A DNA stretch of 35,721 nucleotides from Pseudoalteromonas sp. 3D05 (GTDB taxonomy: Bacteria; Pseudomonadota; Gammaproteobacteria; Enterobacterales; Alteromonadaceae): assembly GCF_002723455.1 (NCBI RefSeq), contig NZ_PDUS01000003.1:210029-245749 (forward strand), given 5' to 3'. This document shows positions 18,269 through 27,335 of the stretch, piece after piece. The notes beneath the pieces are model-generated. The model ran no database searches. It worked only from the letters and a program-made list of their open reading frames with translations, and was not told the DNA's origin. The position numbers were made by a program, and so were the translations under genes. Each line of letters begins with the position of its first letter. The stretch's first letter is position 1.

Positions 18269-19661
18269 AACAACACACTTTGCTTGGCTAAAACATCCAA
18301 AAAGCTTTTTGTTTTTCAAAATATTTGTTTGGTTTTGGCTGACAGTGATAGGCACTATTACGTCTTTGGTATTTCTTAGCAACCTAGCAATAAACCAAGT
18401 CAGTAATGAGCAGCTTCAGGGCCCAATGTTAAAGAACTTAGAATATGCAGCCAAAAGTTTTGAGCGGATCGCTTTAAAGCACAAAAAAAGTGCTGCGGAT
18501 ATCTTGCAACACCCACGATTAGCAAAGCGAAAACTACTTTATTTAAATTCGGATCAACCTGACAATTCAATCACTAGCCGCCCCCCAGCAAGTGATATTG
18601 ACTTAAGCCTTGTAAACTTTACTAAAAACATGTCGCCGCAAGTTATTTTTACTGAAAACTTTATAGCATTTGGACCAATCAAAACAACCCTCCCTGAAGG
18701 CACGTTTTATTTATATGAAATAGATGAAAACAATCAGCCTCCATTTTTAATACGCTTAAAGTTAATGCCAACATGGTTAAAAATTGCTGTTGCTTTAGTT
18801 GCTTCATTAGCGCTTAGTTTTGTGTTTAGTCGCAACTTAATTGCCCCGATCAATCATTTAAAACAAGCAGCTAATAAACTCTCGCAAGGCGATTTAACAG
18901 CCCGAGCAAATATTAATGAAAATAGGCAAGATGAGCTTGGTATTTTGGGCCGAGAATTTAACAGCATGGCAACGCAAATTGAGCAACTCATTGCTGCACA
19001 AAAACGCTTGCTAGCTGATATTTCTCACGAGCTTCGCTCCCCGCTTACTCGTTTAAAAATGGCGACAGGCCTTGCCCAAATGCAAGCTGAAGATGAAAAT
19101 CAAACCTATTTACTGCGCATTGAAAAAGAAGCTAACCAGCTTGATAAAATGATAACAGATGTACTGCAAGTTTCACGCTTAGAAGCAAAAAGCCAACCAC
19201 TGTCATTACATAAACAGTCAATGCACGTGATCATCACTCACGTATTAAATGACGCACAGTTTGAAGCAAAACAGAGCAACAAAACATTACATATTGATGG
19301 GCAACTCAATGTTGACATAAACTGTGATGAAAGCTTGCTCGCCAGTGCACTTGAGAATATTCTGCGTAACGCGATAAAATACGCAGCGCAATCCATTTCT
19401 ATCAAGCTTACACTAACAGATGCTATCAACATTGAGATCAGTGATGATGGCCCAGGTGTTGAACCGCAAAACTTAGCCCGATTGTGCGAACCATTCTTTA
19501 GACAATCTGACGCCAGAGATAGAACCAGTGGTGGCACAGGTTTAGGATTGGCAATTGCAAAAAATGCGATTGCAGCCCACTCTGGGCATTTAACACTACA
19601 CAATCAGACTCAAGGTGGTTTGAGTGTGCACATTGTTTTACCTATTAACGAGCAGCCATAG
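18246..19661 (+). CDS. cpxA: CpxA sensor histidine kinase
   Basis: This inner-membrane sensor kinase responds to envelope misfolding. It has 471 aa from this ATG, which has GAGG 8 bases upstream; a longer GTG-start frame (18210) was set aside. Membrane helices lie at about 24-46 and 177-196, enclosing a 130-residue periplasmic domain. A HAMP linker (about 197-250) is followed by the H-box with His261 (ADISHELRSP), an N-box LENILRNAIKYAA, a G1 box DDGPGV and a G2 box GTGLGLAIAKN. It overlaps cpxR by 23 bases and is followed 2 bases later by a hydrolase gene. Confidence 0.93.
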   Translation: MSSSKENKTTHFAWLKHPKSFLFFKIFVWFWLTVIGTITSLVFLSNLAINQVSNEQLQGPMLKNLEYAAKSFERIALKHKKSAADILQHPRLAKRKLLYLNSDQPDNSITSRPPASDIDLSLVNFTKNMSPQVIFTENFIAFGPIKTTLPEGTFYLYEIDENNQPPFLIRLKLMPTWLKIAVALVASLALSFVFSRNLIAPINHLKQAANKLSQGDLTARANINENRQDELGILGREFNSMATQIEQLIAAQKRLLADISHELRSPLTRLKMATGLAQMQAEDENQTYLLRIEKEANQLDKMITDVLQVSRLEAKSQPLSLHKQSMHVIITHVLNDAQFEAKQSNKTLHIDGQLNVDINCDESLLASALENILRNAIKYAAQSISIKLTLTDAINIEISDDGPGVEPQNLARLCEPFFRQSDARDRTSGGTGLGLAIAKNAIAAHSGHLTLHNQTQGGLSVHIVLPINEQP

Positions 19662-19663
19662 CG

Positions 19664-20614
19664 ATGTTTTATAGCACTGAACACACTCTTTTTGAGCAGC
19701 AAAAGCAGATTGACGACTTTTTTACTCAACAGGTAACTAAGCAACACTTAGCAACTCCTAGTGGCAACTTATACTATGGCTATGCAATTCCCAAACAAGC
19801 TCACACAGCAATCGTAATAAGCTCAGGGCGTATTGAAGGGTTAGATAAATACAGAGAGTTAATATGGGAGTTATATAACAATAACTACGCCGTCTTCATT
19901 GCGGATCATCAAGGCCAGGGGCGCTCATACCGCGCATTAAGAAACCCGCATAAGGGCTTTGTTAATGTGTTTTCTGATTACGCTAATGATTTAGCCATAT
20001 TTGATTCAACAATTATAGCGCAGCACTGGCAAGGTAAAAAAGTAATGCTTGGTCACTCAATGGGCGGAGCAATCGCATTTAATTTTTTAACCCAATTTGA
20101 CAATAACTACAGTGGCGTATTTTTATCAGCACCTATGTTTGATATTTACACTAAAGGCACACCAAAACCAATTGCTAAACTAGTCGCAAAAATAGCCTGT
20201 TTTATGGGTTTAAATAAATTATACGCATTGGGTCAAGGCAACTATAAACCAGAAACATTTGCGCAAAACACCTTAACAAGCAGCGAAGTTCGCTACCAAT
20301 TATTTAGACAGATTTACCAGCAAGAGCCCAGCGTACAGTTAGGGGGGGTTACATATGGGTGGTTAAATGCGGCCTTTAAATTTATTAAAGACGCGCCAAA
20401 TTCAACACTCCCTATTCCCCTCTTTATTGCGAGCGCGCAATTAGATACCGTGGTTGACAATAAAGCTCAACAGAACATTACACACTTACAAAAAAATGCA
20501 ATTTTAGAAACGTTTAGCGATGCTAAACATGAGCTCCTTTTTGAACAAGACAGCATTCGTAAAGCTGTATTAACGCGCTTTTACGAGTTTTGTGATTCAG
20601 TAACGTCAACCTGA
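19664..20614 (+). CDS. Alpha/beta hydrolase, lysophospholipase/monoacylglycerol lipase type
   Basis: This is a predicted serine hydrolase of 316 aa without a signal peptide. The nucleophile elbow is GHSMGG (Ser132); an oxyanion-side motif lies near ISSGRIEG, DHQGQGRS is at 81-88, and the acid/base partners are probably D261 (SAQLDTVVD) and H289 (DAKHELLFE). The GRIEG...DHQGQGRS pattern is typical of PldB-type lysophospholipases, but the substrate cannot be fixed. It starts 2 bases after the cpxA stop, so it is translationally coupled to an envelope-stress operon, which hints at a membrane-lipid role. Its 3' end overlaps the convergent fieF by 34 bases. Confidence 0.85.
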   Translation: MFYSTEHTLFEQQKQIDDFFTQQVTKQHLATPSGNLYYGYAIPKQAHTAIVISSGRIEGLDKYRELIWELYNNNYAVFIADHQGQGRSYRALRNPHKGFVNVFSDYANDLAIFDSTIIAQHWQGKKVMLGHSMGGAIAFNFLTQFDNNYSGVFLSAPMFDIYTKGTPKPIAKLVAKIACFMGLNKLYALGQGNYKPETFAQNTLTSSEVRYQLFRQIYQQEPSVQLGGVTYGWLNAAFKFIKDAPNSTLPIPLFIASAQLDTVVDNKAQQNITHLQKNAILETFSDAKHELLFEQDSIRKAVLTRFYEFCDSVTST

Positions 20615-21489
20615 CTCAATGATAATGGGTCTTGATGGATAAGAACATCCATTTCACAATCAAATTGTTGCTGAATCATATCAACGACCTCATCGGCCAC
20701 ATAGTGCGCCCTAATGAGTGGCAACGTATCCTCAAGCTCTAAATGCATTTGTATAAATTTAACTTTACCACCTTGGCGCGTCCTTACATCGTGTACACCA
20801 AAAACATCTTTATGGCTGTTGGCAATTGCAACTATTTCAAGTTTTTCATCATCGGGCAGCTCTTTATCCATTAAATGATCTGCGCTCTGTTTTGCAATAT
20901 CCCAACTGTTATAAAGTAAATACCCTGCAACACCTATTGCAAATAGAGGGTCTGCATACTGTACGCCATTTCCTGCTAGTAAAATCGCAATTAATACCGC
21001 AGCATTTAAAATCAAATCGCCTTTGTAATGCACAGAGTCTGCTTTTATAGCAATGGACTCTGTATGGTTAATCACTTTAGTTTGCACAAACACCACCACG
21101 AGTGTACACAAAATTGCAAACGCACTGACCCAAACTCCAAGCATTGAATGACTTAATTTAACGGGGTTAAATAAACGCTCAATACCGTGAAACGCAAGTA
21201 AACACCCTGAACCTGCAATAAAGGCAGCTTGCCCTAACCCCGCTAAAGCCTCAGCTTTACCGTGACCAAAACGATGATCGTCATCAGCAGGGCGAAGGGC
21301 ATACCCAAGCACTAAAAAGCTCATCGCAGAAGCGGTTATATCCATTAAAGAGTCAGTAAGAGAGCCAAGCATAGACGCTGAGCCTGACGCTAACCATGCC
21401 CAGCATTTGGTGGCTATCATGAGGCTAACCATAACCATCGTCACTACGCTGGCCGTTTTAACCCAAAATTCATAACTGCGATGATGCAC
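20581..21489 (-). CDS. fieF: Cation diffusion facilitator, FieF type
   Basis: This inner-membrane divalent-cation/proton antiporter exports Zn2+ and Fe2+. It has 302 aa (E. coli 300). Six membrane helices are expected. Transport-site residues D46/D50 (SLTDSLMD) and H154/D158 (DSVHYKGD) are intact, giving the DD-HD pattern of FieF. HRFGHGKAEAL follows helix 2, and the C-terminal cytoplasmic domain has the VHDVRTRQGG and H-x-E (MHLELE) metal sites. It neighbours cpx genes as in E. coli, though the order differs. The ends of fieF and the hydrolase gene overlap tail to tail with no terminator between them. Confidence 0.94.
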   Translation of the reverse strand: MHHRSYEFWVKTASVVTMVMVSLMIATKCWAWLASGSASMLGSLTDSLMDITASAMSFLVLGYALRPADDDHRFGHGKAEALAGLGQAAFIAGSGCLLAFHGIERLFNPVKLSHSMLGVWVSAFAILCTLVVVFVQTKVINHTESIAIKADSVHYKGDLILNAAVLIAILLAGNGVQYADPLFAIGVAGYLLYNSWDIAKQSADHLMDKELPDDEKLEIVAIANSHKDVFGVHDVRTRQGGKVKFIQMHLELEDTLPLIRAHYVADEVVDMIQQQFDCEMDVLIHQDPLSLSQVDVTESQNS

Positions 21490-21597
21490 TTTTTTACCTA
21501 TATGTAAGCCGCTCTTATAGCTAAGAGTATATCATTTTTTTAAAACGTTTAGTGTATACTCACATGAGTAAAAATTAGTTTCTAATAAGGCACATCC

Positions 21598-22062
21598 ATG
21601 CTCGATATCGTTTTATACCAACCTGAAATTCCGCCTAATACCGGTAATATTATACGCCTTTGTGCTAACACAGGGTTTTCACTTCACTTAATTGAGCCAC
21701 TGGGTTTTGAGTGGGATGATAAACGCGTTAAAAGAGCTGGCTTAGACTATCATGAGTTTAGCAATGTGCAGCGTCACGCATCATTTGAAGCCTACTTAGA
21801 AAAGTGCAAACCAAAAAAAGTCTACGCTTGTACTACGAAGGGCAGTCAATTTCATCACCAAGCACAATACGAAGCAGGCGACAGCCTTGTTTTTGGCCCT
21901 GAAACACGCGGCCTTCCTGATGAACTAATACAATCATTACCTGGAGAGCAGCGGGTACGTATTCCAATGCAGGCAAATAGCCGCAGTATGAATTTATCAA
22001 ATGCTGTTGCGGTATTTGTGTATGAATCGTGGCGTCAGCTTGGATTTCCTAACGCAGAATAA
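21598..22062 (+). CDS. trmL: tRNA (cytidine/uridine-34 2'-O)-methyltransferase
   Basis: This SPOUT-class methyltransferase modifies the wobble base of tRNA-Leu isoacceptors. It has 154 aa. Knot motifs are seen: the N-terminal [17 protein letters not shown], then [11 protein letters not shown] and the C-terminal [18 protein letters not shown]. It is transcribed divergently from fieF; the 108-bp gap contains a TATACT -10-like box. It lies beside gpsA as yibK does near the gpsA-secB-grxC cluster of enterobacteria, but cysE is absent. Confidence 0.95.
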   Translation: MLDIVLYQPEIPPNTGNIIRLCANTGFSLHLIEPLGFEWDDKRVKRAGLDYHEFSNVQRHASFEAYLEKCKPKKVYACTTKGSQFHHQAQYEAGDSLVFGPETRGLPDELIQSLPGEQRVRIPMQANSRSMNLSNAVAVFVYESWRQLGFPNAE

Positions 22063-22095
22063 GGTGTTGCTTATAGCCGCTTTTCTCTAAAGATT

Positions 22096-22124
22096 AAAAA
22101 AGCGCGATATAAAATCGCGCTTTT
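22096..22124. terminator. Bidirectional terminator between trmL and gpsA
   Basis: AAAAGCGCGAT-ATAAA-ATCGCGCTTTT is a perfect 11-bp stem with A/T runs on both sides. It serves the convergent trmL (plus) and gpsA (minus) transcripts. Confidence 0.9.
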
Positions 22125-22143
22125 GGCTTTTAAAAAATAAACA

Positions 22144-23151
22144 CTATTCAGACGTTTGCTCTCTACCTAGCAATGCCATTGCGGCTTCTTTAACGTCTTT
22201 ATTCTCGTAAAGAACTTTATAGATTTGTTCTGTAATAGGCATTTCAATGCCGGTGCGCTGCGCAAGTAAATACACTTCTTTGGTGTTGCGATACCCTTCA
22301 ACTACCTGTCCTATCGACTCGATAGCAGCATCCACCCCTTTACCTCCGCCTAGCGCTAAACCAAAGCGACGATTACGAGATTGATTGTCTGTGCAGGTTA
22401 AAATTAAATCTCCAAGACCAGCCATGCCCATAAACGTTTCTGACTTTGCTCCAAGCGCACACCCTAAACGGCAAAGCTCAGCCAAGCCACGTGTGATAAG
22501 CGCGGTTCGCGCATTCGCGCCAAAACCAAAGCCATCAGACATTCCCGCACCTATAGCGATAACGTTTTTAACCGCACCACCAAGCTGTATACCAATAAAG
22601 TCGTTATTGTTATACACCCTAAATGAACGCCCACAATGCAGTAAATCTGCTAATTGCTTTGCTAAAGCAGGTGAAGTTGATGACACAGAAATTGCTGTAG
22701 GTAAGCCCATTGCCATTTCTTTAGCAAAAGTAGGTCCAGAAACCACAGCTAAAGGCACGTCATCACCCAGCTCTTGCTGTGCAACTTCTTGTAATAAGCG
22801 ACCAGTATTGGGTTCTAACCCCTTGGTAGCCCATGCAACCTCAGCACCTTCGAGTAACGACGGTTTGATTTGTTGCAATGTGTCACCAAATGCATGGCTA
22901 GGCACTACAACCAAAATAATTTGACTATCACAAACTGCGCGATGCAAATCACATTCAAGGTGAAGAGTGTCAGGGAAAGTAACATCGGGTAGGTAACGTT
23001 GATTCTTCCGCTCAGCTGCAAGCGTGGCAACGTCGTCGCTATTGCGTCCCCAAAGTGTCACTTTATGACCATTTCGGGCTAAACAAATAGCAAGGGCGGT
23101 GCCATAAGACCCCGCCCCTAATACAGTAACAGCTGAATTTGCTGTACTCAT
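22144..23151 (-). CDS. gpsA: Glycerol-3-phosphate dehydrogenase [NAD(P)+]
   Basis: This enzyme reduces dihydroxyacetone phosphate to sn-glycerol 3-phosphate for phospholipid synthesis. It has 335 aa. The Rossmann motif is [10 protein letters not shown] (12-21). Further markers are GPTFAKE, the catalytic-lysine motif [12 protein letters not shown] and the substrate loop [20 protein letters not shown]. It starts 3 bases after the secB stop. It is the last gene of the minus-strand yibN-grxC-secB-gpsA operon, as in E. coli. Confidence 0.97.
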   Translation of the reverse strand: MSTANSAVTVLGAGSYGTALAICLARNGHKVTLWGRNSDDVATLAAERKNQRYLPDVTFPDTLHLECDLHRAVCDSQIILVVVPSHAFGDTLQQIKPSLLEGAEVAWATKGLEPNTGRLLQEVAQQELGDDVPLAVVSGPTFAKEMAMGLPTAISVSSTSPALAKQLADLLHCGRSFRVYNNNDFIGIQLGGAVKNVIAIGAGMSDGFGFGANARTALITRGLAELCRLGCALGAKSETFMGMAGLGDLILTCTDNQSRNRRFGLALGGGKGVDAAIESIGQVVEGYRNTKEVYLLAQRTGIEMPITEQIYKVLYENKDVKEAAMALLGREQTSE

Positions 23152-23154
23152 AAA

Positions 23155-23640
23155 TTATGCGTCTGCAGTTGCCTGATCAGCTTGCGCTGCGCGCTGCTGC
23201 ATGTACTGAGCAAACAATGCATCAAAATTAACTGGTGCAAGGTTAAGCTGTGGGAATGTACCGCGATTAACTAAGTTAGAAACAGCTTCACGTGCATACG
23301 GGAATAACACGTTAGGGCAGAAAGCACCTAGCATGTGTGCTAATTGCATTTCTTCAACTTCGCCTACAGTGAAGATACCCGCTTGTTGGATTTCACATAA
23401 AAACGCAGTTTCTTCACCGATAGAAGCTGTTACAGTTAATGCAAGCACGACTTCGTATAAACCTTCATCTAATTTATTCGAACGCGTATCAAGGTCTAAC
23501 TTAACTTCTGGTGTCCACTCTTTTTGGAAAATAGCAGGAGAGTTTGGTGTTTCAAAAGACACATCTTTTGTGTAAATACGTTGAATGCTAAATTGTGCGC
23601 CAGCTTCTTGAGCGGCTACGTTTTGATTTTCTTCGTTCAT
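23155..23640 (-). CDS. secB: Protein-export chaperone SecB
   Basis: This tetrameric cytoplasmic chaperone keeps preproteins unfolded and hands them to SecA. It has 161 aa. Typical family stretches are [40 protein letters not shown] and [19 protein letters not shown]. The N-terminus is Asn/Glu/Gln-rich and the tail Gln/Ala-rich. Flanked by grxC (47-base gap) and gpsA (3 bases). Confidence 0.97.
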   Translation of the reverse strand: MNEENQNVAAQEAGAQFSIQRIYTKDVSFETPNSPAIFQKEWTPEVKLDLDTRSNKLDEGLYEVVLALTVTASIGEETAFLCEIQQAGIFTVGEVEEMQLAHMLGAFCPNVLFPYAREAVSNLVNRGTFPQLNLAPVNFDALFAQYMQQRAAQADQATADA

Positions 23641-23687
23641 TGTAATTCCTAACTTTAATCGTTTTTATAATAAATACGTTAATTAAC

Positions 23688-23945
23688 TTAAGCGTTTAAT
23701 TTAGCATCAAGTTTACCTTGAGCTTCAATAGCCATCATGTCGTCACAACCGCCGATATGTTCATCATTAATAAAGATTTGCGGTACTGTGCTTGCGCCAC
23801 CTGCTTTTTTTATCATTTCAGCGCGAAGCTCAGGCTGTACACCAATATCAATATTTTTAAACGTCACGCCTTTGCTTTCAAGCAATGCAAAAGCGCGTTG
23901 ACAAAAAGGGCAATACGCTTTGGTGTATAGAACAACATTACTCAT
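23688..23945 (-). CDS. grxC: Glutaredoxin 3
   Basis: This small glutathione-dependent disulfide reductase has 85 aa. The active site is CPFC (C12/C15), with the cis-proline motif TVPQIFI and the glutathione-binding GGCDD. It lies between the rhodanese gene (30 bases) and secB, the conserved order. The plus-strand frame over it is a shadow. Confidence 0.96.
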   Translation of the reverse strand: MSNVVLYTKAYCPFCQRAFALLESKGVTFKNIDIGVQPELRAEMIKKAGGASTVPQIFINDEHIGGCDDMMAIEAQGKLDAKLNA

Positions 23946-23975
23946 ACTAATTCCTCTATCGGCCAGTTAAATTTA

Positions 23976-24407
23976 TTAACGACCTGTTGTGGTTGGTAGG
24001 CCTGCACTTTGCCATGCGCCCATACCACCGGATAAAACATAAACCGACTCAAACCCAGCTTTATGCATAGCTGTAGCAATACCTGAAGCGGTCATGCCAG
24101 TTGTACATACTAATATAATGGGTTTGCTCTTATGCTTTTCAAGGCTTGAAAAGTCAGATTGTTTAGCTTTTTCAGGATTTAAATGCTCAGCGCCTGCAAT
24201 ACGCCCATTATTAAATTCTTTTTGTGCACGTATATCAACAACTAAGCCGTCTTCACGGTTAATTAGTAACGTTAACTGTTGCGGGTTTATTTGACGGATT
24301 GCTGAAAATTTACTTTTAAACCACCCACCCACAATTAGCGCAACTAAAGCGACCCACGCTAAACTTAAAATCGGATGATTTCCGATAAATTCAATATATT
24401 GTTCCAT
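23976..24407 (-). CDS. yibN: Membrane-anchored rhodanese-domain protein, YibN type
   Basis: The single rhodanese domain follows one N-terminal membrane helix (about 14-32 of 143 aa). The active-site loop is ILVCTTGMTASG, with the conserved Cys followed by a Thr-rich loop, so it is probably an active sulfurtransferase or persulfide carrier. The start chosen is ATG at 24407, with GGAAG just upstream; a longer TTG-start frame adds 11 residues unlike the family. It heads the yibN-grxC-secB-gpsA operon and is divergent from gpmI, as in E. coli. Confidence 0.9.
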   Translation of the reverse strand: MEQYIEFIGNHPILSLAWVALVALIVGGWFKSKFSAIRQINPQQLTLLINREDGLVVDIRAQKEFNNGRIAGAEHLNPEKAKQSDFSSLEKHKSKPIILVCTTGMTASGIATAMHKAGFESVYVLSGGMGAWQSAGLPTTTGR

Positions 24408-24610
24408 ACGACTTCCACTATGAAAATTGTCCCGCACCAAAGGCGCTGGGGTTATTAATAACAGGGCTATAATCTAGCCTCGCAAGTATACGTGCTTGAT
24501 GAAAAATTACCAGAGAGTGAAATATTTTAATATCCTGATTTGAATGCTGATCCACAAGCAAAAACACGGTATGCTAAGCATCCAACAGGTTGCAAATTTC
24601 AGGAGCTACA

Positions 24611-26155
24611 ATGACACAGCATAAAAAACCTCTCGTATTAATGATTTTAGATGGTTGGGGATACCGCGAAGACACTCAAAGCAATGCAATCCTAGCAGCA
24701 AACACGCCTGTATTGGATGAGCTTTGGGCAACCCGCCCACATACATTAATTTCAGGGTCTGGTTTAGATGTTGGTCTGCCTGATGGCCAGATGGGTAATT
24801 CTGAAGTGGGCCACGTTAACTTAGGTGCAGGACGCATCGTCTATCAAGACTTCACACGCATAACCAAATCAATTAACGACGGTGAGTTTGAGCACAACCC
24901 AACGCTTGTTGAAAATATCGACAAAGCAATTAACGCAGATAAAGCAGTGCATCTTATGGGTCTTTTAAGCCCAGGCGGCGTTCATAGCCATGAAGACCAC
25001 ATTGTTGCTGCAATCAAAATGGCAGCAAACCGAGGTGCAAAAGAAGTCTACTTCCACGCATTTTTAGATGGCCGTGATACACCACCACGCAGTGCCCAAG
25101 CATCAATAGAGCGTGTTGAAGCCTTATTTAGCGAGCTTAACTGTGGCCGCTTGGCTTCAATTGTAGGCCGTTACTATGCAATGGACCGCGACAACCGCTG
25201 GAACCGTGTTGAGCAAGCGTATGACTTAATGGTTAGTGGCATTGCCCAGCATAATTACGCTAACGGTATTGAGGCGCTAACTGCCGCTTATGAGCGCGAC
25301 GAAAATGATGAATTCGTTGCCGCAACAACAATTGCAGCAGAAGGCCAACAAGCAGCTCAAATCAATGATGGCGATACGGTTATTTTCTTAAACTTTAGAG
25401 CCGACCGTGCTCGCGAGATGACCCGCGCATTCGTTGATAAAGACTTTGATGGCTTTGCCAAGAAAAAAGCGCCTGAGCTAAGTGGCTTTGTTATGCTAAC
25501 AGAATACGCCGCTGACATTGATGCGCCTGCGGCATTTGCTCCTGAACCGCTTGTTAATGTATTAGGAGAATGGTTCGAGAAAAATGGAAAAACCCAACTG
25601 CGTATCTCCGAAACAGAAAAATACGCACACGTGACCTTCTTTTTCAGTGGCGGCCGTGAAGATGAATTTGATGGCGAAACCCGCGAGCTGATCCCATCAC
25701 CTCAAGTAGCTACCTATGATTTACAACCTGAGATGAACTCAGAAATGCTCACCGACAAACTCGTCGAAGCCATTAAGAGCGGACAATACGACGCTATAAT
25801 CTGTAACTACCCTAATGGCGATATGGTTGGCCACTCAGGCGTATTTGAAGCCGCAGTAAAAGCCTGTGAAGCAGTTGATAGTTGTATTGGCCGTGTAGTA
25901 GCTGCGCTTAATGAATTTGGTGGCGAGGCACTTATTACAGCAGATCATGGTAACGCGGAGCAAATGGCAAACCCAAAAACAGGCCAAGCACATACAGCAC
26001 ACACCAGTGAACCAGTTCCCTTCATTTATGTTGGCCGCGACGCCACACCAAGTGAAGGCAAAGCACTGAGTGACGTAGCACCTACAATGCTACACCTAAT
26101 GGGCATGGAACAGCCTAGCGAAATGACTGGCACACCTATCATGACATTGAAATAA
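24611..26155 (+). CDS. gpmI: 2,3-bisphosphoglycerate-independent phosphoglycerate mutase
   Basis: This enzyme interconverts 3- and 2-phosphoglycerate in glycolysis, using two Mn2+ ions. It has 514 aa from ATG 24611, which has AGGAG 7 bases upstream; a longer TTG frame (24590) is rejected. The N-terminal metal motif is [11 protein letters not shown], the phosphoserine is in MGNSEVGH, the arginine cluster is [21 protein letters not shown] follows, and the C-terminal metal site is [10 protein letters not shown] plus [10 protein letters not shown]. envC starts 3 bases after its stop. The gpmI-envC-yibQ order is conserved with E. coli. Confidence 0.97.
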   Translation: MTQHKKPLVLMILDGWGYREDTQSNAILAANTPVLDELWATRPHTLISGSGLDVGLPDGQMGNSEVGHVNLGAGRIVYQDFTRITKSINDGEFEHNPTLVENIDKAINADKAVHLMGLLSPGGVHSHEDHIVAAIKMAANRGAKEVYFHAFLDGRDTPPRSAQASIERVEALFSELNCGRLASIVGRYYAMDRDNRWNRVEQAYDLMVSGIAQHNYANGIEALTAAYERDENDEFVAATTIAAEGQQAAQINDGDTVIFLNFRADRAREMTRAFVDKDFDGFAKKKAPELSGFVMLTEYAADIDAPAAFAPEPLVNVLGEWFEKNGKTQLRISETEKYAHVTFFFSGGREDEFDGETRELIPSPQVATYDLQPEMNSEMLTDKLVEAIKSGQYDAIICNYPNGDMVGHSGVFEAAVKACEAVDSCIGRVVAALNEFGGEALITADHGNAEQMANPKTGQAHTAHTSEPVPFIYVGRDATPSEGKALSDVAPTMLHLMGMEQPSEMTGTPIMTLK

Positions 26156-26158
26156 GCT

Positions 26159-27298
26159 ATGACAAAAAGTGTTAACCTGTTCATTATTAGTCTGTTAATA
26201 CTTACTTCATTCGCTATTGCTCCGGCAACAGCGAATGAAGATCGTACTAAAAAAGACCTATCTGAAATTCAAAATGCGTTAAAACAAAGTGAAGCCGACT
26301 TAGCAGCACAGCGCAAAGACATTGCAAAACTGCAACAAACCTTAAAAGCATTTGAACTAAATATAGCGAAGAACGCAAAGGCGCTCTCGATTGCAAAACA
26401 ATCGATTAAAGAGACCGAAGCACAACAAGCGACACAGCAACGCCAAGCTAATAAATTAAAGCAACAACAACAAAAATTACAACGCGTGCTCGCTGCCCAA
26501 CTAAAAAGTGCGTATATGTCAGGCGGCAATGACTACGCAAAGATGCTCCTAAATCAACAAAATACGGCACAAGTAGAACGCACCCTTAGTTACTACAACT
26601 ACCTTAACAAAGCCCGCATAAAGCAAATAGAAGAATTAAAAGCGTTAATGGTTGAAATAGAAGCGGTTCAAGCTGAACTTGAACAATCTAAAAAACACCT
26701 TATCGCATTACACCAAGAGCAAAAGTCTCGGCACCAAGCATTAGTTGATGCGCAAAAACAACGAAAGAGCAATATTAGCGAATTAAAAGCGAAGCTTGAT
26801 TCAACTAAAGGCACCATAAACTATTTAAAAGAAAATGAAAAAACCCTTGTTACTACATTACAAGAGCTCGAAAAAGAGAAAAATCAGACTATCGAACTGA
26901 TTGGCTTACAATCAAGTAAAGGACGTTTAAATTGGCCAACGAAAGGTAAACTCGCACACCGCTTTGGTCAGCGAAAGCATAGCGGCATTAATTGGAAAGG
27001 TGTACTAATAAGCGCTAATGAAGGCAACCAAGTAAGCAGTATTCATAACGGGCAAGTTGTATATGCCGACTGGCTTAAAGGCTATGGCTGGGTGATTGTA
27101 GTAGACCACGGTGAAGGTTTTATGAGCCTGTATGGTCATACGCAAACTCTACTAAAAGATGTTGGCGACACGGTGCGCAAAGGCGATATTATAGCATTAG
27201 TTGGGCAAAGCGGCGGACAGGCAAATTCTGGTCTATACTTTGAATTACGCCACAAAGGACGCGCAGTAAATCCTGTAAAATGGTGCAGACGCATTTAA
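26159..27298 (+). CDS. envC: EnvC-type murein hydrolase activator
   Basis: This periplasmic protein is recruited by FtsEX in E. coli to activate amidases at the division site. It has 379 aa. A signal peptide (cleaved near ATA-NE, residue 25) is followed by a long coiled coil (about 28-245) and a C-terminal LytM/M23 domain (about 260-377). The LytM site is degenerate: H274 is followed by HSGIN where active enzymes have Asp (N278), and the usual H-x-H is G-L-Y (358-360). This fits an activator without hydrolase activity. The FtsE and FtsX partners are encoded in this window at 32309-33969. Confidence 0.94.
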   Translation: MTKSVNLFIISLLILTSFAIAPATANEDRTKKDLSEIQNALKQSEADLAAQRKDIAKLQQTLKAFELNIAKNAKALSIAKQSIKETEAQQATQQRQANKLKQQQQKLQRVLAAQLKSAYMSGGNDYAKMLLNQQNTAQVERTLSYYNYLNKARIKQIEELKALMVEIEAVQAELEQSKKHLIALHQEQKSRHQALVDAQKQRKSNISELKAKLDSTKGTINYLKENEKTLVTTLQELEKEKNQTIELIGLQSSKGRLNWPTKGKLAHRFGQRKHSGINWKGVLISANEGNQVSSIHNGQVVYADWLKGYGWVIVVDHGEGFMSLYGHTQTLLKDVGDTVRKGDIIALVGQSGGQANSGLYFELRHKGRAVNPVKWCRRI

Positions 27299-27335
27299 TT
27301 GACTAAACAGTGCTGCACCCAATGGGGAGCAGCTG

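Noticed and set aside
24408..24440. Longer TTG start for the YibN-like rhodanese
   Set aside because: The extra 11 residues are unlike the family; ATG at 24407 has GGAAG upstream and gives 143 aa.
24590..24610. Longer TTG start for gpmI
   Set aside because: AGGAG lies directly before ATG 24611, which gives the standard 514-aa enzyme.
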